A stretch of DNA of 64,000 bases from Oegoconia quadripuncta (GCA_949316235.1 OX438753.1:19214801-19278800); one strand, 5' to 3'; shown: positions 48,701-59,812, counted from the first letter of the stretch. Numbers and translations: made by a program. The notes: generated by a model from the letters alone, not told the origin.

Positions 48701-48723
48701 TATTGCAGTTTGTAACCGATTAA
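42791..48723 (+). CDS. Gustatory receptor 2 of the cluster, 4 exons, about 414 aa
   Basis: Tandem paralogue of the receptor at 35861. Coding exons: 42791-43819, 45477-45545, 46610-46699, 48667-48723; the last three are again 69, 90 and 57 nt, phase 0. Shared strings with the first copy include LFYFMEATASGLFH, LRERYKMMNKLL against LKERYKVINNLL, and YYCESIVDE at the exon-1 border. The C-terminus reads KLDYAMFLM, then NVATFLVILLQFVTD. AATAAA lies at 48817. A TATAAAA word lies about 30 nt before the ATG, of unproven meaning. Its introns hold a Helitron-like pair, a nested SINE, two SINE-A copies and LINE fragments. The frame is intact, so it is probably functional. Confidence 0.9.
43909..44325 (+). 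mobile_element. Helitron-like element, two tandem units
   Basis: Starts TCTAACTAATATTATAAATG and ends GCGGATAGCTAG followed by T, as Helitrons do (5' TC, 3' CTAG before T). The short GC palindrome GGC-CAAG-CCG lies just before the end. Unit 1 lacks the terminal part; unit 2 starts at about 44108. Intron 1 of the second Gr. Confidence 0.62.
44829..45460. mobile_element. TIR element interrupted by a SINE-B
   Basis: Ends TTTTACCGTAAGGAAAAAAA and, inverted at the right, TAATATGCCCTATTTT ... ACAAGGTAAAAT. Interior words TTTAACGGTCGCGTTTGTAG and GAAAATATGAGTT match 16295-16985. Confidence 0.72.
44882..45124 (+). mobile_element. SINE-B copy with 8-bp target duplication
   Basis: Full-length SINE-B, head TGACGACCGATTGGTGTAGT, tail ending in (AT)n. 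AAGGTATT occurs on both sides (44874-44881 and 45125-45132); the paralogous TIR element at 16295 has it once. Confidence 0.88.
45640..46110 (+). pseudogene. LINE RNase H domain fragment
   Basis: The frame around 45740 reads MSIKLQWVPSQ, then AGIVIVDRLARLSDK, a decayed form of the WVPSHxGIxGNxxxDxLA motif of LINE-encoded RNase H. Broken by stops and frameshifts. Confidence 0.55.
46124..46452 (+). mobile_element. SINE-A copy, full length
   Basis: Head ACCGCCACCGTGGCTCAATG, B box GGTTCGATCCCCAGC, tail GGTGTGATTGAGGTCAAGTA then GTGCATAAAAAA. A good reference copy. Intron 2 of the second Gr. Confidence 0.87.
46745..46920 (-). repeat. LINE 3'-end fragment with (CAAAGT)n edge
   Basis: CAAAGTCAAAGTCAAAGTCA opens the segment; TGCTTGTTCAAAATGCAATT and AAGAACAAGCAAGAAACTCG follow. 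Same family as 10440-10625 and 21300-21440. Confidence 0.5.
47222..47553 (-). mobile_element. SINE-A copy, full length
   Basis: Reverse orientation, TTAATGCACGACGGGTTCGT at left, head CATTGAGCCACGGAGACGGA at right. Intron 3 of the second Gr. Confidence 0.86.
47683..47853. mobile_element. MITE with about 50-bp inverted ends
   Basis: Left AGTGTAAGTTTTGTCTCG ... ACTTTACCATCGCGTTCGCG and right CGTGAACGCGGTAGTAAAGT ... AAAACTTACACTCC are inverted repeats. Second copy at 59196-59388. Confidence 0.72.
48049..48335 (-). mobile_element. Diverged SINE-A copy with internal palindrome
   Basis: GTGAAGCTGAGAGCGAAG ... AACCACCAACTAAACCGAGT ... CATTAAACCACGGACC marks a decayed SINE-A. At 48260-48307 an 18-bp perfect inverted repeat replaces the usual B-box flank. 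Confidence 0.75.
48440..48576. mobile_element. MITE copy related to 58972-59114
   Basis: Shares CATAGTTAGAAAGAGATGCC, ACAAGTTACATAAAGCTGTC and the end ACATTCTGTAATACGGG with 58972-59114, in reverse orientation. Confidence 0.6.
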
Positions 48724-49079
48724 AGAATCTTTCGGTACTATTATAGTCGGTCGGAGAATGAGGAAACTAAACAGTCGACGGTCATTTAGGCAATCGTGTT
48801 AAAACTGCAGAGATAAAATAAATTCTACATTAATAATATGTAGTTTAAAACACGCTACATTTCCACCATCCATCTCCTGGCTCCATCATCAGATCGTCGA
48901 CACCAAGTGTATATATTGAACTCGATGGTAATACAATGCGAAAAACGCACAAGAAAGTCCCCGGGCTAACAATGAGCTTTCGAGCATCGAGTATCAATCC
49001 ACAATCGTATCGAGTGGAATACTTTTCATGCTCTCGACTACATAATCTCACTAGATATATTATTTTTTATATGATTGAC

Positions 49080-49275
49080 TGGATTCGCGTTTGACCACAA
49101 TCTCACCTGATGGAAAGTGACGATGTGGTCGAAGATGATCCCAGTAAATGCCTATTCACTCTGCTCTTGAAGATCCCAAGTTGTAGGATTCAGGAAAGAC
49201 TGACGCCGGAAGGGACTTCCATGCCTTGGCTGTTCGGATGATGAATGAAGAATCGAACTTCTTAGTGCGAATGTT
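49080..49275 (-). pseudogene. LINE reverse-transcriptase C-terminal fragment
   Basis: The minus strand reads KKFDSSFIIRTAKAWKSLPA and PESYNLGSSRAE, homologous to the plus-strand fragment at 16087-16275. A short relative is at about 19925-19975. Confidence 0.58.
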
Positions 49276-49444
49276 CGGTATATTAACTATATACGGGTGG
49301 AATCCCTCCCCACGCTAGTGGTCCGAAGATGGAAGGGTGACGGTGGAATAAGATTATGTAATTCCAACGCACATTCCCCGAAATGCATAATACAACACAT
49401 GCACTACCATAACAATTTGCAAGGTATTTGCTACAATAATAAGT

Positions 49445-49637
49445 TTTTTTTTTTTTTTTTATGCAGGACGGGTTCGTACTTGCCCTTAATCACACCTGAT
49501 GTTAAGTGAAGATGAGGTCGAAGGTGGAAGCGTACTGACCCGGAAACCCCAACACATTTGGGGGACTGGCTATCTTATCTCTGACAACCTTCCGGTTGTC
49601 AAACAATGCTATTAACATTGCTGTTTGGCGGCAGATT
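49445..49637 (-). mobile_element. SINE-A copy, head truncated, with small palindrome
   Basis: Poly-T then TTATGCAGGACGGGTTCGTA through CTATCTTATCTCTGACAACC; ends at GGCGGCAGATT. Contains a template-switch-like change at 49583-49600. Confidence 0.8.
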
Positions 49638-50123
49638 GAATCATATGAGCCCAAACTAGTAGCCACTGAAGAGTTTCATCGTCCACATCCTGGCTCCATC
49701 ATCAGATCAGCTCCAAGATATCAAATTATAGTATTGTCATCAGAATTACATATACATGCAAAGTTTCATTTCGATACAATTAGAAGTAAGTTTAAATTAA
49801 CTTTCAAGATTTGATTACATTGTTAGTTACAAGTGAAGCTAATAGAAGCCAGATACTTTTAAAAACAAACTTTTAATATTTAATCATGATTATCACATGT
49901 TGATCTAATAAACAGACGAGTAACATTGATGGAGTTTAATATTATTAATATAATTTTAATCAAATTATTGAATTAAAATTATTTTTTTTTATCTATCATC
50001 TATAGTTTAATTAGTCTTATTTATTTAGAACATGTCAAACATTTAAAAACACAAACGTTTACAGGTAAAAAATTGCATCTAGCACATCTCCTCGAGGCGG
50101 CGTTGTGCCCAACAGGCATTTTT

Positions 50124-50291
50124 TATTATGTGATTTAGCCCAGAAATTAAAAAATATTTCATGTGAAACCTTGAAATAATATTCCATTTTCCAAATAAAA
50201 AACAAATTTGGATATAGCTTTGAAAATCGCAGGAATTGGTACATATGATTAATGAAGAAAAAAAACTCCAATTTCATAGGTAAAGACCCAA
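50124..50291. mobile_element. Truncated mariner-type MITE
   Basis: One end only, matching 3795-3962 (TTATGTGATTTAGCCCAG ... CATAGGTAAAGACCCAA), followed by TA. Confidence 0.72.
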
Positions 50292-50439
50292 TATTATAAT
50301 AGTGTTGTGTATGGTGGACTATGTGGCCATACTCCCTCATTATACCAGAGAAGGCCCTATATCATTGCAGTGGGATGTTTACGGGCTGATGATGATGATT
50401 ATAAGTCTATGCTTTTGATTGTCTTTATGGCCTCGCCTA

Positions 50440-51330
50440 GGGGTGAGCGCTAATGATAAAATATCGATCTTAAAACCGATATTGATATCAATTGCTTCAT
50501 ATCGATAATTCTATATTATTGACCATAAGTCGATATTTATGTATCATTATAGAAGTCCGTGGTAACTTAAACTGTTAAATAAATAAAGTGTTATAAGAAG
50601 TTATAAGAGGTCGCGGGTTCGATCCCCAGCGGGGTACATGTTTAAGTACTGGGTTTGATTGGTGGTAGGGCATTTTAAATGTCCGCCTGGCTAGCTACCA
50701 CCATCTTATCTAAATCTGCCGCCAAGCAGCAATTTTAATAAGTAGCATTGTTGTGTCCCGGTTGTCAGAGATAAGATAGCCAGTCCCAGTCAATGTGTTG
50801 GGGTTGACAGCAATGTCAATAGCATTGTTGTGTTCCGGTTGTCAGAGATCAGATAGCTAGTCCCCCAAATGTGTTGGGGTTTCTGAGTCAGTACGCTTCC
50901 ACCTTCGACTTCCACTTTCGCTTGTGCAGAGGGAGCGGCGTGGGAAACAACTGTCTGAGCTGAATGTGAGAAGGCTATGTCTGAGAATCTAGAATTATAC
51001 ACCGTGCAGCTGACGTCACACTGTATCTATACAGTACTTGTATATTCTAATATACAAGTACATGTGTCCCCACATTCATCTTACGGCCTACTTGTTGAGA
51101 TACTCGATTGAGGTCGTCGAGCATATCCATTATGAAGTCCAAAAAGTCCTAGTTGAAAGTAGCTATTGTTAAAATGGGACCATTGTATATATAACTATGT
51201 TATAATGTTATAATAATGGCAATAATCCCATGTAGTATTAAACATATCGATGTTTTAGAGATGTTATTAACTATATTTGAATATTTCTATCTATATTCTA
51301 CCAATGTCGATAAATATCGCTCATCCTTAT
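50440..51330. mobile_element. Candidate TIR element rich in ATCGAT, with nested SINE-A
   Basis: AGGGGTGAGCG near 50440 and, inverted, CGCTCATCCTT near 51322 could be the ends. TATCGATAATTC, TCGATATTTATG and ATCGATAAATATCG words lie inside. The ends are diverged, so the limits are tentative. Confidence 0.4.
50608..50925 (+). mobile_element. SINE-A copy with internal partial duplication
   Basis: Starts at GGTCGCGGGTTCGATCCCCA. The segment from TAGCATTGTTGTGT to GTGTTGGGGTT occurs twice in tandem (about 50735-50806 and 50820-50881). Confidence 0.78.
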
Positions 51331-51706
51331 TTTTGACAAGTGTGTCAAGTGTCAGTTCAATTGCTTGTAGTGATAATTTATTTAATTAGCTATTTATTAT
51401 AGGTATTGCTTGTAAGCCACACGAAGCAGATATTGATAAGCGTTCACTAGCGTTTATAAAAATGATTCCTTGATTTGGAAATATATACTAACGTGAAATA
51501 ATATTTTATTTTCCATTACTTGAATGATTAATCTCATTCAGTACTATATTATAACATACATTGATAGGATTCTTGAGTTGTGTGTAAAGGACGCGCCAGG
51601 GCACCCACATGCCATAACAAATCCATCAGACAACATTGTCGTAATCAAGTTATTTATTTCATTGGACAATTGCGTGAAATGAGAAACTACATCAGAAAAT
51701 AACCAA

Positions 51707-54700
51707 ATGGCTAAGTCTGATAAATCATTACTATATAAAAACATAATAGAAGCGGGAGCTTTGACTGATTTTATTAAGACAATATTCGGGACCGCTGTGT
51801 TTTTACCTCGCATAGATGCTAACGATAAAGTGTCAGTAAAGTTCAGTATACTGGGGTTTATCTGTTACGTGTTTTGGGGTTTAGTATTCACTTATTGCTC
51901 CGTCGAAGCTTACTTAGAGCACCAAGGAATACTCAATAACATTTACGAGACTAGATTGAAACACTACGGGGATTTATTTGAAAGATTTTTGTCTATGATA
52001 TACGTTATCTATATACTTTATAAAGTTCCTCTCCATGTTGCTAAAAGCACGAAACACCTGCAAGCTATGGTAGATATAGATAACGCTCTTAAAAGTTTGG
52101 AGGTATATATCAATTATAACAAATTAGGTAATTGGCAGATATTCACAGCAATATGTCAGCTGTTGGCGGCATCCCTCCACACTTTGAGCTTATATATGAC
52201 AAAAAGGAGCCTTAATCAAAATTTAGATTTACCCTTGATGTATCAAGTCGTGTACGCTGATGCAATGGTACTTCTTATATCTTCATACTACTGCTTCTAT
52301 TTGCTGCTTCTGAAGAAGAGATTTAAACTTCTAAATAGACTGCTGCTTGAGGTACTACACAGTAGATTGGGGAAATCTGCGAGGTCATTGAATTCAGATG
52401 ACAGGTATGTCACTGAGTTGATCAAAGCTTGCGCCAGAGTTTATGCTATGCTTTATGAGGCGGTGCCAATCGCGAATGACCTGTATGGAGTAGCAATGGT
52501 TTGTACAATGTTCACATGTGTGGCATATATAATATTGGATATGTTCTACTTCATGGAGGTGAATGCTATGGAATTGTTCATCACTAGTACGACGAAATAT
52601 GTTTGTTTTTTGGTGTACTTGTTCTGGGAGATCCTGTACTCAGTTGGCATTGTGGTTATGAATGTGTATTGCAGTGAAATTACAAGGGCTCAGGTAAGAT
52701 TTTTGATGAATGTTTTGTTTATATTAAGTACCGAAACCACACAGCACAACAACCGCAATAGCAAAAAGTGCATTATCGGATCTTAATCAAATTAATATGG
52801 GACCATTCTGGTGATAATGATAAATGACGAAAATATGGGTGAGCATATATTAAAAAATATAGAGAGACGAACCTAGTACCTCCTCCTTTTTGGGAGTTGT
52901 TTAAAAAGAGGAACGGTGAAAGAGGACCTATTCATTTGTCGTTACGTCATTCATTTGATTATATTTAATTGTTTTACTTCGACTTCTATGATATTATGTA
53001 TAACTACTTAAAGTCCTAAATTTATTATTAAAAATGTTAGTGTATCACGGGCAAAAAAAAAAACTTCCTGTCGTAGGTAAATTAAGAATATCAGTGCAAT
53101 AAGAAAATTTAATTCTCATATAAAATATGACGTGGATAATCATAGCGAATCTATGAAAATCATACAAAAAAAAATCAAAATCAAAAATATTTTATTCAAT
53201 GTAGGATACAAAAAAATCACTTATTGAAAGTCAACATGCTATTATTATTTTTTTTTAAACTTCGGTTGTCGACTCTAGGCTACCAGCTGAGTTGTCAATG
53301 AGCTGGGTGAGCGAGGCCGAGTACCTACACGTGATTTCTCGTATAAGGTTCACACCTTCCAAGTTTGGACATCGCTTATTTTTTTGATAGATTTGGATTC
53401 TGTATCATTTTCTGGATTACCTCTTTCTTTAAGGCCCCGGTTGACACTAACATGCGATAAACAGTGTGATTTTAGGGAAACATCAGTATAAGTTTGATTA
53501 GCTGTGGGAATTATATTTATACAGTTTATTTAAAAAAAAAACAACAAATAAAAAAAACTAGTACCGAGTCCCCTGTGGGGCGGAATCGTACCCAGAAGAC
53601 TGGCTGCATTACCCTCGCTGTATAGCAAGGCTGATTCTTTGACGCAAGTATTGGCCAGCTCTATACGATCGTGCGATGCATCAACCAGATGCTCAGATAA
53701 CTCTCTATAAAGAGCGTGAGCACCCTGTACCCACGACTCAAGCGTTTCTACGCCAAACGGAGCAAATAGGTGATCTCCACTGAGACCGGCATTAACGTTT
53801 TCTGCCGAGGTTGGAAGAGTTGGGAAGGAGCAAGGGTATCAACGCAGGTTGCGTCCCATACCAAAAACTGTCCCAATTTCCAAGGCACGAGGTTCATATC
53901 GTCCGGTCTTTTGCCGTTATTAGCTTTGATATACTTTGTGAATTTCATTTCCAGGCTAAGCGTACGCCGCATATTCTTCACTTAATCATGAACAATGACA
54001 TCAGTGACAACGTCAATACAGCCGTAAGTGATCAACTTAAATCATTATCTCACCCACAAGACTAGGAAAAATAACGGTCAAGTGCGAGTAGGACTTGTGC
54101 CCTTATGGTTCCGTATATACATATAACATTATCATTGACAAACTTAAATGTTAAACTCCACATCAGATTTGAAATTACTGATTTTCGTATAATTACTTCT
54201 TCACACGTACCCTAAGGCATATTAAGAGACTATGAGTCCACCCACTGCACGTGAAGCCTCCAATAGCGCCATTTGTATCGGCTTCCATCGGAGAATTTGC
54301 CCTAATTGCCACGCTGGGATTCGATAAAGCGATATGGTAGATGGCCAGAAGTCTTCCCTTTGTGATAGGTTTTGATGATCTGTCAGTGAGTAGGATTTTA
54401 AGTATGAAAATACTCTTTGAAACGCATTCATTCATATTATCATTTTACTGTTTTACACCAGAAATTTGTACTTTTTACAGCAGTAGTATTTGGTATTAAT
54501 TTCAACTTGTTACCTCCAGGCATTTCTGAGAAAAAGAGCTCTGACATACGGATAGACAAGCCGATGAACAAAGCCTCATCTTTACGTTCTCAAATGAAAA
54601 TGACGAAATTTTTATAGGAAATCTATCTGTCCGTCAAGACCCTTTTTCGGCTATGGATAGAACGGCAGGCGGTTTCAGCGGTCCACAGAATTAATATAGT

Positions 54701-57239
54701 TCAAGTCCTTGAGCTAAGAGGTGGTTGAAAGTTGGCTTTTGTCCTCAGGCAATGCACTTTTCTCAGCAATTGCTTCACCAGAGCCCGTCTTTCTCAGCTG
54801 GCGGCATGTACACACTACAGTACAGCGTCCTACTGCAGGTATATATTTCTTTATAAAATGGTACTTGCTTCCCAATATTCAAATTGGTCAATCCAATTTA
54901 TTAGAAATTGGAATATTGGGAAGTAGGTGTCGCTTATTAATATATGAATGACCTTTACTGCGTCTTTAATACACTTTAATAGACAGAAATAGGTTTAGAC
55001 ACAATGGTAGGTAATTATTGAATGCTCACCTGATGTAGCAGGATAACTCGTGCTGATGAAAGCTCCCAATCCTAATGTTCAGATAAAAGCAAGTCCCAGA
55101 AGCACAGATACGGTGCAGAAGTCAGAGAAATGCGCCCAAAGCACAGTCCCTTTTTCATACAACAAAGGGATGTATGATGAATGAATAAGGGCGTGTGTAT
55201 CCGAGTTATAGATGTTTACATTTATATTATATATTTACTAAATTAATTAATTAATTAATATCCTTAGACATACACACAACGCCATCTAGTTCCACAATAA
55301 GCAACTATAGGCTTGTGTTGTGGATACCAGATGGTTGATATACTACATAAATATTTTTTTTTTTTGTAAATAAATACTTATTATAAATGAAAACATCCAT
55401 AACTCAGGTACACATGTCCGTATTCATCACACAAACAATATGCCCCTAGCGGGATAATATAAGCATCGTTGCTAAATGTGGAACTAGATGGCGCTGTATG
55501 TATGTTCAAGATATTTTTTTATAAAGCTCGCAGGTTAAACCTAAGTCTCTCACTGTCAGAGGACGACATTGACAGAGATAAGGTATGGTATTTACTTTTA
55601 AGTATTCTAAACACATCGTGTTAACTTAGTCGCGTGCTTCATAGATCCCTTCTATGATATAATAAGATTAGCTAATACAAACAAAGGCGAACTATATGAA
55701 AAAAGTTTCATCATCATCATGTCAGCCCCATGACGGCCACTGCTGAACATAGGCGGCCCCCATAGAATTTATTTAAATAAAATAGTTTCATGTTAATTGA
55801 TAAAAATGAATTGTTTTAAATTTTTAGAGGCAATAATAAACGGGTCAGCAGCTAAAAAACTTAAATATTTTTCCTATACACGAAAACTTTGTGTATAATC
55901 AGTTTTTCTAATAGATCCATGTAACTTTTTGTTTTAATTTTTAATTTTTGTCTGGAAAATTAACGCTTCCTATTAATCCAGCCTCCGTAGCACGACATCG
56001 ATTGTCGCGCGCGATGCGATGAGAGAATGGTATGGTTGTATATTTCGTTCAAACGCATGAGGTTCACAGACTGGCTCGGACATTGCTTGTATTTCTGTAA
56101 GTAACAAAACTTACGACTCCTTTCTTTGCACATGATTAGGATCAGCCTACGTAGCAGGATATCGTTTGTGTCGCGCGTCGTAGGAATGAGAGTGGGATAG
56201 TTGTATATTTCGTCCAAGCGAATGAGCAGGACAAATATTATCACACGCGACATAAACGTTTATCGCGCATGTCATATTACTAGTGCTGAAATACTTTAAA
56301 TCTCTTTGGTAGAACCACGAAGCTAAAAAATTTTTTTGTACATTCATAGAACATTATGCAACAGCTCATAAAGTAATTATAGTTCACCACTTTCCGAACT
56401 CCTCTAATCAAATTTTGTGTCAAAGTTTAAGTAGGTATCTGTGGAATGATAATTATGGTAAGATGACGTATCTAATGTAAAGTTTCCTAGTCATTACGAA
56501 TTTGGGGATCTCTCGTAACTATTACGAATTTGGGGATCTCTTGTAACTATTACGAATTTGGGGATCCCTCGTAACTATTACGAATTTGGGGATCTCTCGT
56601 AACTATTACGAATTTGGGGATCTCTTGTAACTATTACGAATTTGAGGATCTCTCGTAACTATTACGAATTTGGGGATCTCTCGTAACTATTACGAATTTG
56701 GGGATCTGTCGTAACTATTACGAATTTGGGGATCTCTCGTAACTATTACGAATTTGGGGATCTCTCGTAACTATTACGAATTTGGAGATCTGTCGTAACT
56801 ATTACGAATTTGGGGATCTCTCGTAACTATTACGAATTTGGGGATCTCTCGTAACTATTACGAATTTGGAGATCTGTCGTAACTATTACGAATTTGGGGA
56901 TCTCTCGTAACTATTACGAATTTGGGGATCTCTCGTAACTATTACGAATTTGGGGATCTCTCGTAACTATTACGAATTTGGAGATCTGTCGTAACTATTA
57001 CGAATTTGGGGATATCTCGTAACTATTACGAATTTGGGGATCTCTCGTAACTATTACTAATTTGGGGATCTCTCGTAACTGTTACTAATTTGGGGATCTC
57101 TCGTAACTATTACGAATTTGGGGATCTGTTGATGCCATCACGAATTTCCTTATAAGCACTTAGCAGATCATTTTCTTTTCAGGGTGGTCTTTATGTGACT
57201 ACGGTTTTGGTTATAGTATTGCAATTTGTGACGCACTAA
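51707..57239 (+). CDS. Gustatory receptor 3 of the cluster, 4 exons, about 400 aa
   Basis: Third, more diverged tandem Gr. Coding exons: 51707-52693, 53955-54023, 54749-54838, 57183-57239 (987, 69, 90 and 57 nt), phase 0 and GT-AG throughout. It keeps [16 protein letters not shown] and [12 protein letters not shown] segments matching the other two. The exon-3 motif reads TLQYSVLLQ instead of KLDYxxxL, and the last exon reads [14 protein letters not shown], so both the Tyr and the usual Asp of the C-terminal motifs are changed. AATAAA is at 57277. Intron 3 (2.3 kb) contains a 23-copy 28-bp minisatellite ending about 55 nt before exon 4. The frame is open; function is likely but less sure than for the other two. 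Confidence 0.87.
53160..53235 (-). repeat. LINE 3' tip fragment
   Basis: AAAATCAAAATCAAAAATAT then TTTATTCAATGTAGGATAC, the same type of edge as 46745-46800. Intron 1 of the third Gr. Confidence 0.45.
54074..54130 (+). repeat. Short dispersed repeat fragment
   Basis: GGTCAAGTGCGAGTAGGACT then TTATGGTTCCGTA, a sequence I recognise as a common insect DNA-element fragment. Decayed. Confidence 0.35.
55260..55515. mobile_element. Two SINE-B variant pieces in opposite orientation
   Basis: A reverse piece (CAACGCCATCTAGTTCC ... CCCCTAGCGGGATA, 55260-55455) lacks the tRNA-like head and abuts a forward tail piece (GGAACTAGATGGCGCTGTAT, to about 55515). Intron 3 of the third Gr. Confidence 0.65.
55975..56250. 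repeat. Two copies of the dispersed repeat of 34301
   Basis: CCTCCGTAGCACGACATCG and CCTACGTAGCAGGATATCG each lead into ATGAGAG-TGG ... GTATATTTCGT, about 170 bp apart. Confidence 0.58.
56495..57130. repeat. Minisatellite, 28-bp unit, about 23 copies
   Basis: The unit is ACGAATTTGGGGATCTCTCG plus TAACTATT. Variant units (GAGATCTGTCG) recur every third unit in the middle (about 56785, 56869), giving an 84-bp higher-order period. It lies in the last intron of the third Gr and ends about 55 nt before its terminal exon. Confidence 0.95.
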
Positions 57240-57361
57240 ATATATTTTTTTAACTAAGTGTAATTAATGAATATTTAATAAAATATTAAAATACACATTC
57301 ACACGAGAGTTTCATTTAAAAAAGCAATTCAAAATTGGCGACTTAAAGTGAATTAAACAAT

Positions 57362-57530
57362 GGGGCCGCCGAGCAGCAATGTTAATGGCATTGTTGTGTA
57401 CCGGTTGTCAGAGATAAGATAGTTGGTTAAATGTGTTGGGGTTTCCGGGTCAGTACGCTTCCACCTTCTACCTCATCTTCACTTAACATCAGGTGTGATT
57501 GAGGTCAAGTATGAACCCCGTCGTGCTATA
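57362..57530 (+). mobile_element. SINE-A copy, 5' truncated
   Basis: GCCGCCGAGCAGCAATGTTA to TTGAGGTCAAGTATGAACCC, then an A run. Confidence 0.75.
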
Positions 57531-57539
57531 AAAAAAAAA

Positions 57540-57836
57540 GTAAACCATTCCGAAACCACCTTTAAGTATGGAAGTTCAACAATTTTTTGGCTGGCGAGTC
57601 CACTATTGATTAAGAACTACTAGTTCGAACCGATTTCAGCCGAAAATTATTGGCTTCCATACTAAAGGTGTACTTTTGGCGAATTAGTGATTGAGGTTGA
57701 GTGCGAACCCGTTGTGCATAAAAAAAAATTTTTTTTTTGATCGAATTCGGCTATGTTCCTGGTGGAAAGTTGTTCATAATCAGGAGTGGAGTCATCAGTA
57801 AACTAGAATTACACGAATTAAATTACATTCTGTATA
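57540..57836. mobile_element. Decayed CAGGGTG-type MITE with SINE-A piece inside
   Basis: GTAAACCATTCCGAAACCAC and AATCAGGAGTGGAGTCATCA match 23403-23777. At 57686-57722 a SINE-A tail (GTGCGAACCCGTTGTGCATA) interrupts it. Confidence 0.65.
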
Positions 57837-58971
57837 ATCATAAACATAAATACATAGCGAATAATAAATGAGAAATAAAAACTTTTCAAACAAAAATAAC
57901 CGCCTTCACCGAATCAGCCACTCAGACAAAATCAGCCACAATCAGCCAAAGTAACAAATAATTTAGTTGAAATGAACGTATCTCTGAAATACCTAGTTAT
58001 TTTTGATTATTAATATCCCCGATTTTTCCCCCGAGCCATTCGAAATTAAGTTGAAAGTAATTTAAACAAATAAAAATTATTGGGTAAAAATTATTTCTAC
58101 TATATGAAAAAATGTCTTTCGAAGTCGTTTACAGCATATACCTACAGTTACAGAAAGTGGTAAGAGTAGAACGTACAATTTGGCGACACATATATATAAT
58201 GTATAAGTAAATACCTACAGATTAATTATGTAACAACAAACCGATAAGTAATACTTCAGTGACAGCGCAACGAATAATCATGAATTGATACAAAAAATTT
58301 GAACAGCTCTTGAGATGCGAGGGAGTTACGGGGCTATATAAAATAATGAATAATAATAATAAAACTTGGGATAATTGAGAGTATTACGAGTTGATGGTTT
58401 TGTAAATAGGAATAAAAAATTTAGGAGCCATTGAAACGCGTCATGCGACAATGCACATTACGTATTTATCGTGCAATTTTTATGAAAAACAATTTTATTG
58501 TGAGATTTTGTATGTGAGAGCAAGATTGTAATGGACAATGGTGCATCACGTGTACACATGGTTGTATTATCGTCACGCGAGTCATATTAGAGTTGATACG
58601 CCCTATGCACAGTATATGCGCCTTCTCAAATCAGCCGGTGAGACCCGCTTGCGGGAGGCCGACTAATCCCATTTGCTACTGCACTTAGTAACACAAAACA
58701 CTAAGGTCAAACTCAAAGGACCATAATCTTTAAATGATGTAAAAATAATAATAATTTGATAGTTAAGACACTGATTTATTGATATAAACTTATAATAATT
58801 ATAATGCTAATGAGTACATTAGCATGATGATTGCTTGCTAAACGTGGACTGATTTGAAGGGCGAATTAAAGAAATGCATTATGGCGTAAACTGCTGACGC
58901 CACGCCGCCGCCGCGCCGGTGGTATGTGCGGTATTGCACCGTACAATACGTGTACCTTGATAGGTATAGCT

Positions 58972-59114
58972 CCGTATTACAGAATATTACTCCAGCAGAG
59001 ATCCCCACTTGAGGACAGTTACAAAGGGACAGCTTTATGTAACTTGTATATCGGCATCTCTTTCTAACTATGCTCAAGCGCAGATCTACGTCAGCGACAT
59101 TCTGAAATACGGGC
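58972..59114. mobile_element. MITE with CCGTATTaCAGAAT ends, about 143 bp
   Basis: Ends CCGTATTACAGAATATTACT and CCCGTATTTCAGAATGTCGC (right in reverse complement). Copy at 48440-48576. Confidence 0.65.
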
Positions 59115-59195
59115 CATAGAATGATTAGACATCAAACGATTAAGGCACCAAAATCGATAAATTTTAAATCGATTTTAAATATACATTTAGTGTAC

Positions 59196-59388
59196 AGTGT
59201 GCGAAGTTTGAGTTTGGTCTCGTTTTTAACTTTACCATCGCGTTCGCGTTTACGCAAAAAGTATCTATTAAAAAAATCGTTGTGCAAACTATCCGCTAGA
59301 GGCGCTGCACATTTCTTCATACAAGTCGTCATGTAAACGTGAACGCGGTAGTAAAGTTAAGTCGAAATAAATATCACACTCCGCCCTC
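59196..59388. mobile_element. MITE, second copy of 47683-47853
   Basis: TTTAACTTTACCATCGCGTT and CGTGAACGCGGTAGTAAAGT inverted pair, with CACTCCGCCCTC at the right edge as in the first copy. Confidence 0.7.
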
Positions 59389-59483
59389 AGATCTCCACTA
59401 TAGTACGATATGAATGAGGCTAGTCATCATATCAGCTACGGGACATTCACTATTGAACATTGGCCTACAATCATTGATTTGCT

Positions 59484-59812
59484 ACTAGCTTTCCGCTTTA
59501 TCGGGACAAAAAGTATGTATGTCTTAATCCAGGGTATATTCTACCTATATAACAAATGCAACAAACAAATAAACGAATATCCAAACTTTCACTTCTAACT
59601 AATAATGCGAAAGTTTGGATGTTTGTTTGTTGGTCAATCACGGCGAAACGGGTGAACGGATGTGGATGAAGTTTGGTATATATTGGTAGAACATACCCTG
59701 GATTACGACCAAATATATTTTTTATCCCGATATAGTGAGTAGTTCCCGCGGGATAAATAAATTTCCGCGATAAAGTTAATCCACACGGGCGAAGCCGCGG
59801 GCGGAAAGCTAG
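59484..59812. mobile_element. Helitron-like pair, head to head
   Basis: The plus copy 59594-59812 starts TCTAACTAATAATGCGAAAG and ends GGCGGAAAGCTAG before T, with GGGCGAAGCCGCGGG near the end. A partial inverted copy (CTAGCTTTCCGC ... ATCCAAACTTTC) lies just before it. Confidence 0.62.

Larger units (their letters stand above)
48724..51706. other. Intergenic between Gr 2 and Gr 3
   Basis: Contains the poly(A) signal of the second Gr, a LINE fragment, SINE-A pieces, a truncated mariner-type MITE and a TATCGAT-rich element. No further gene is seen. Confidence 0.6.

Noticed and set aside
56495..57130. CRISPR-like array
   Set aside because: Units are directly adjacent, with no unique spacers. 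This is a eukaryotic minisatellite.
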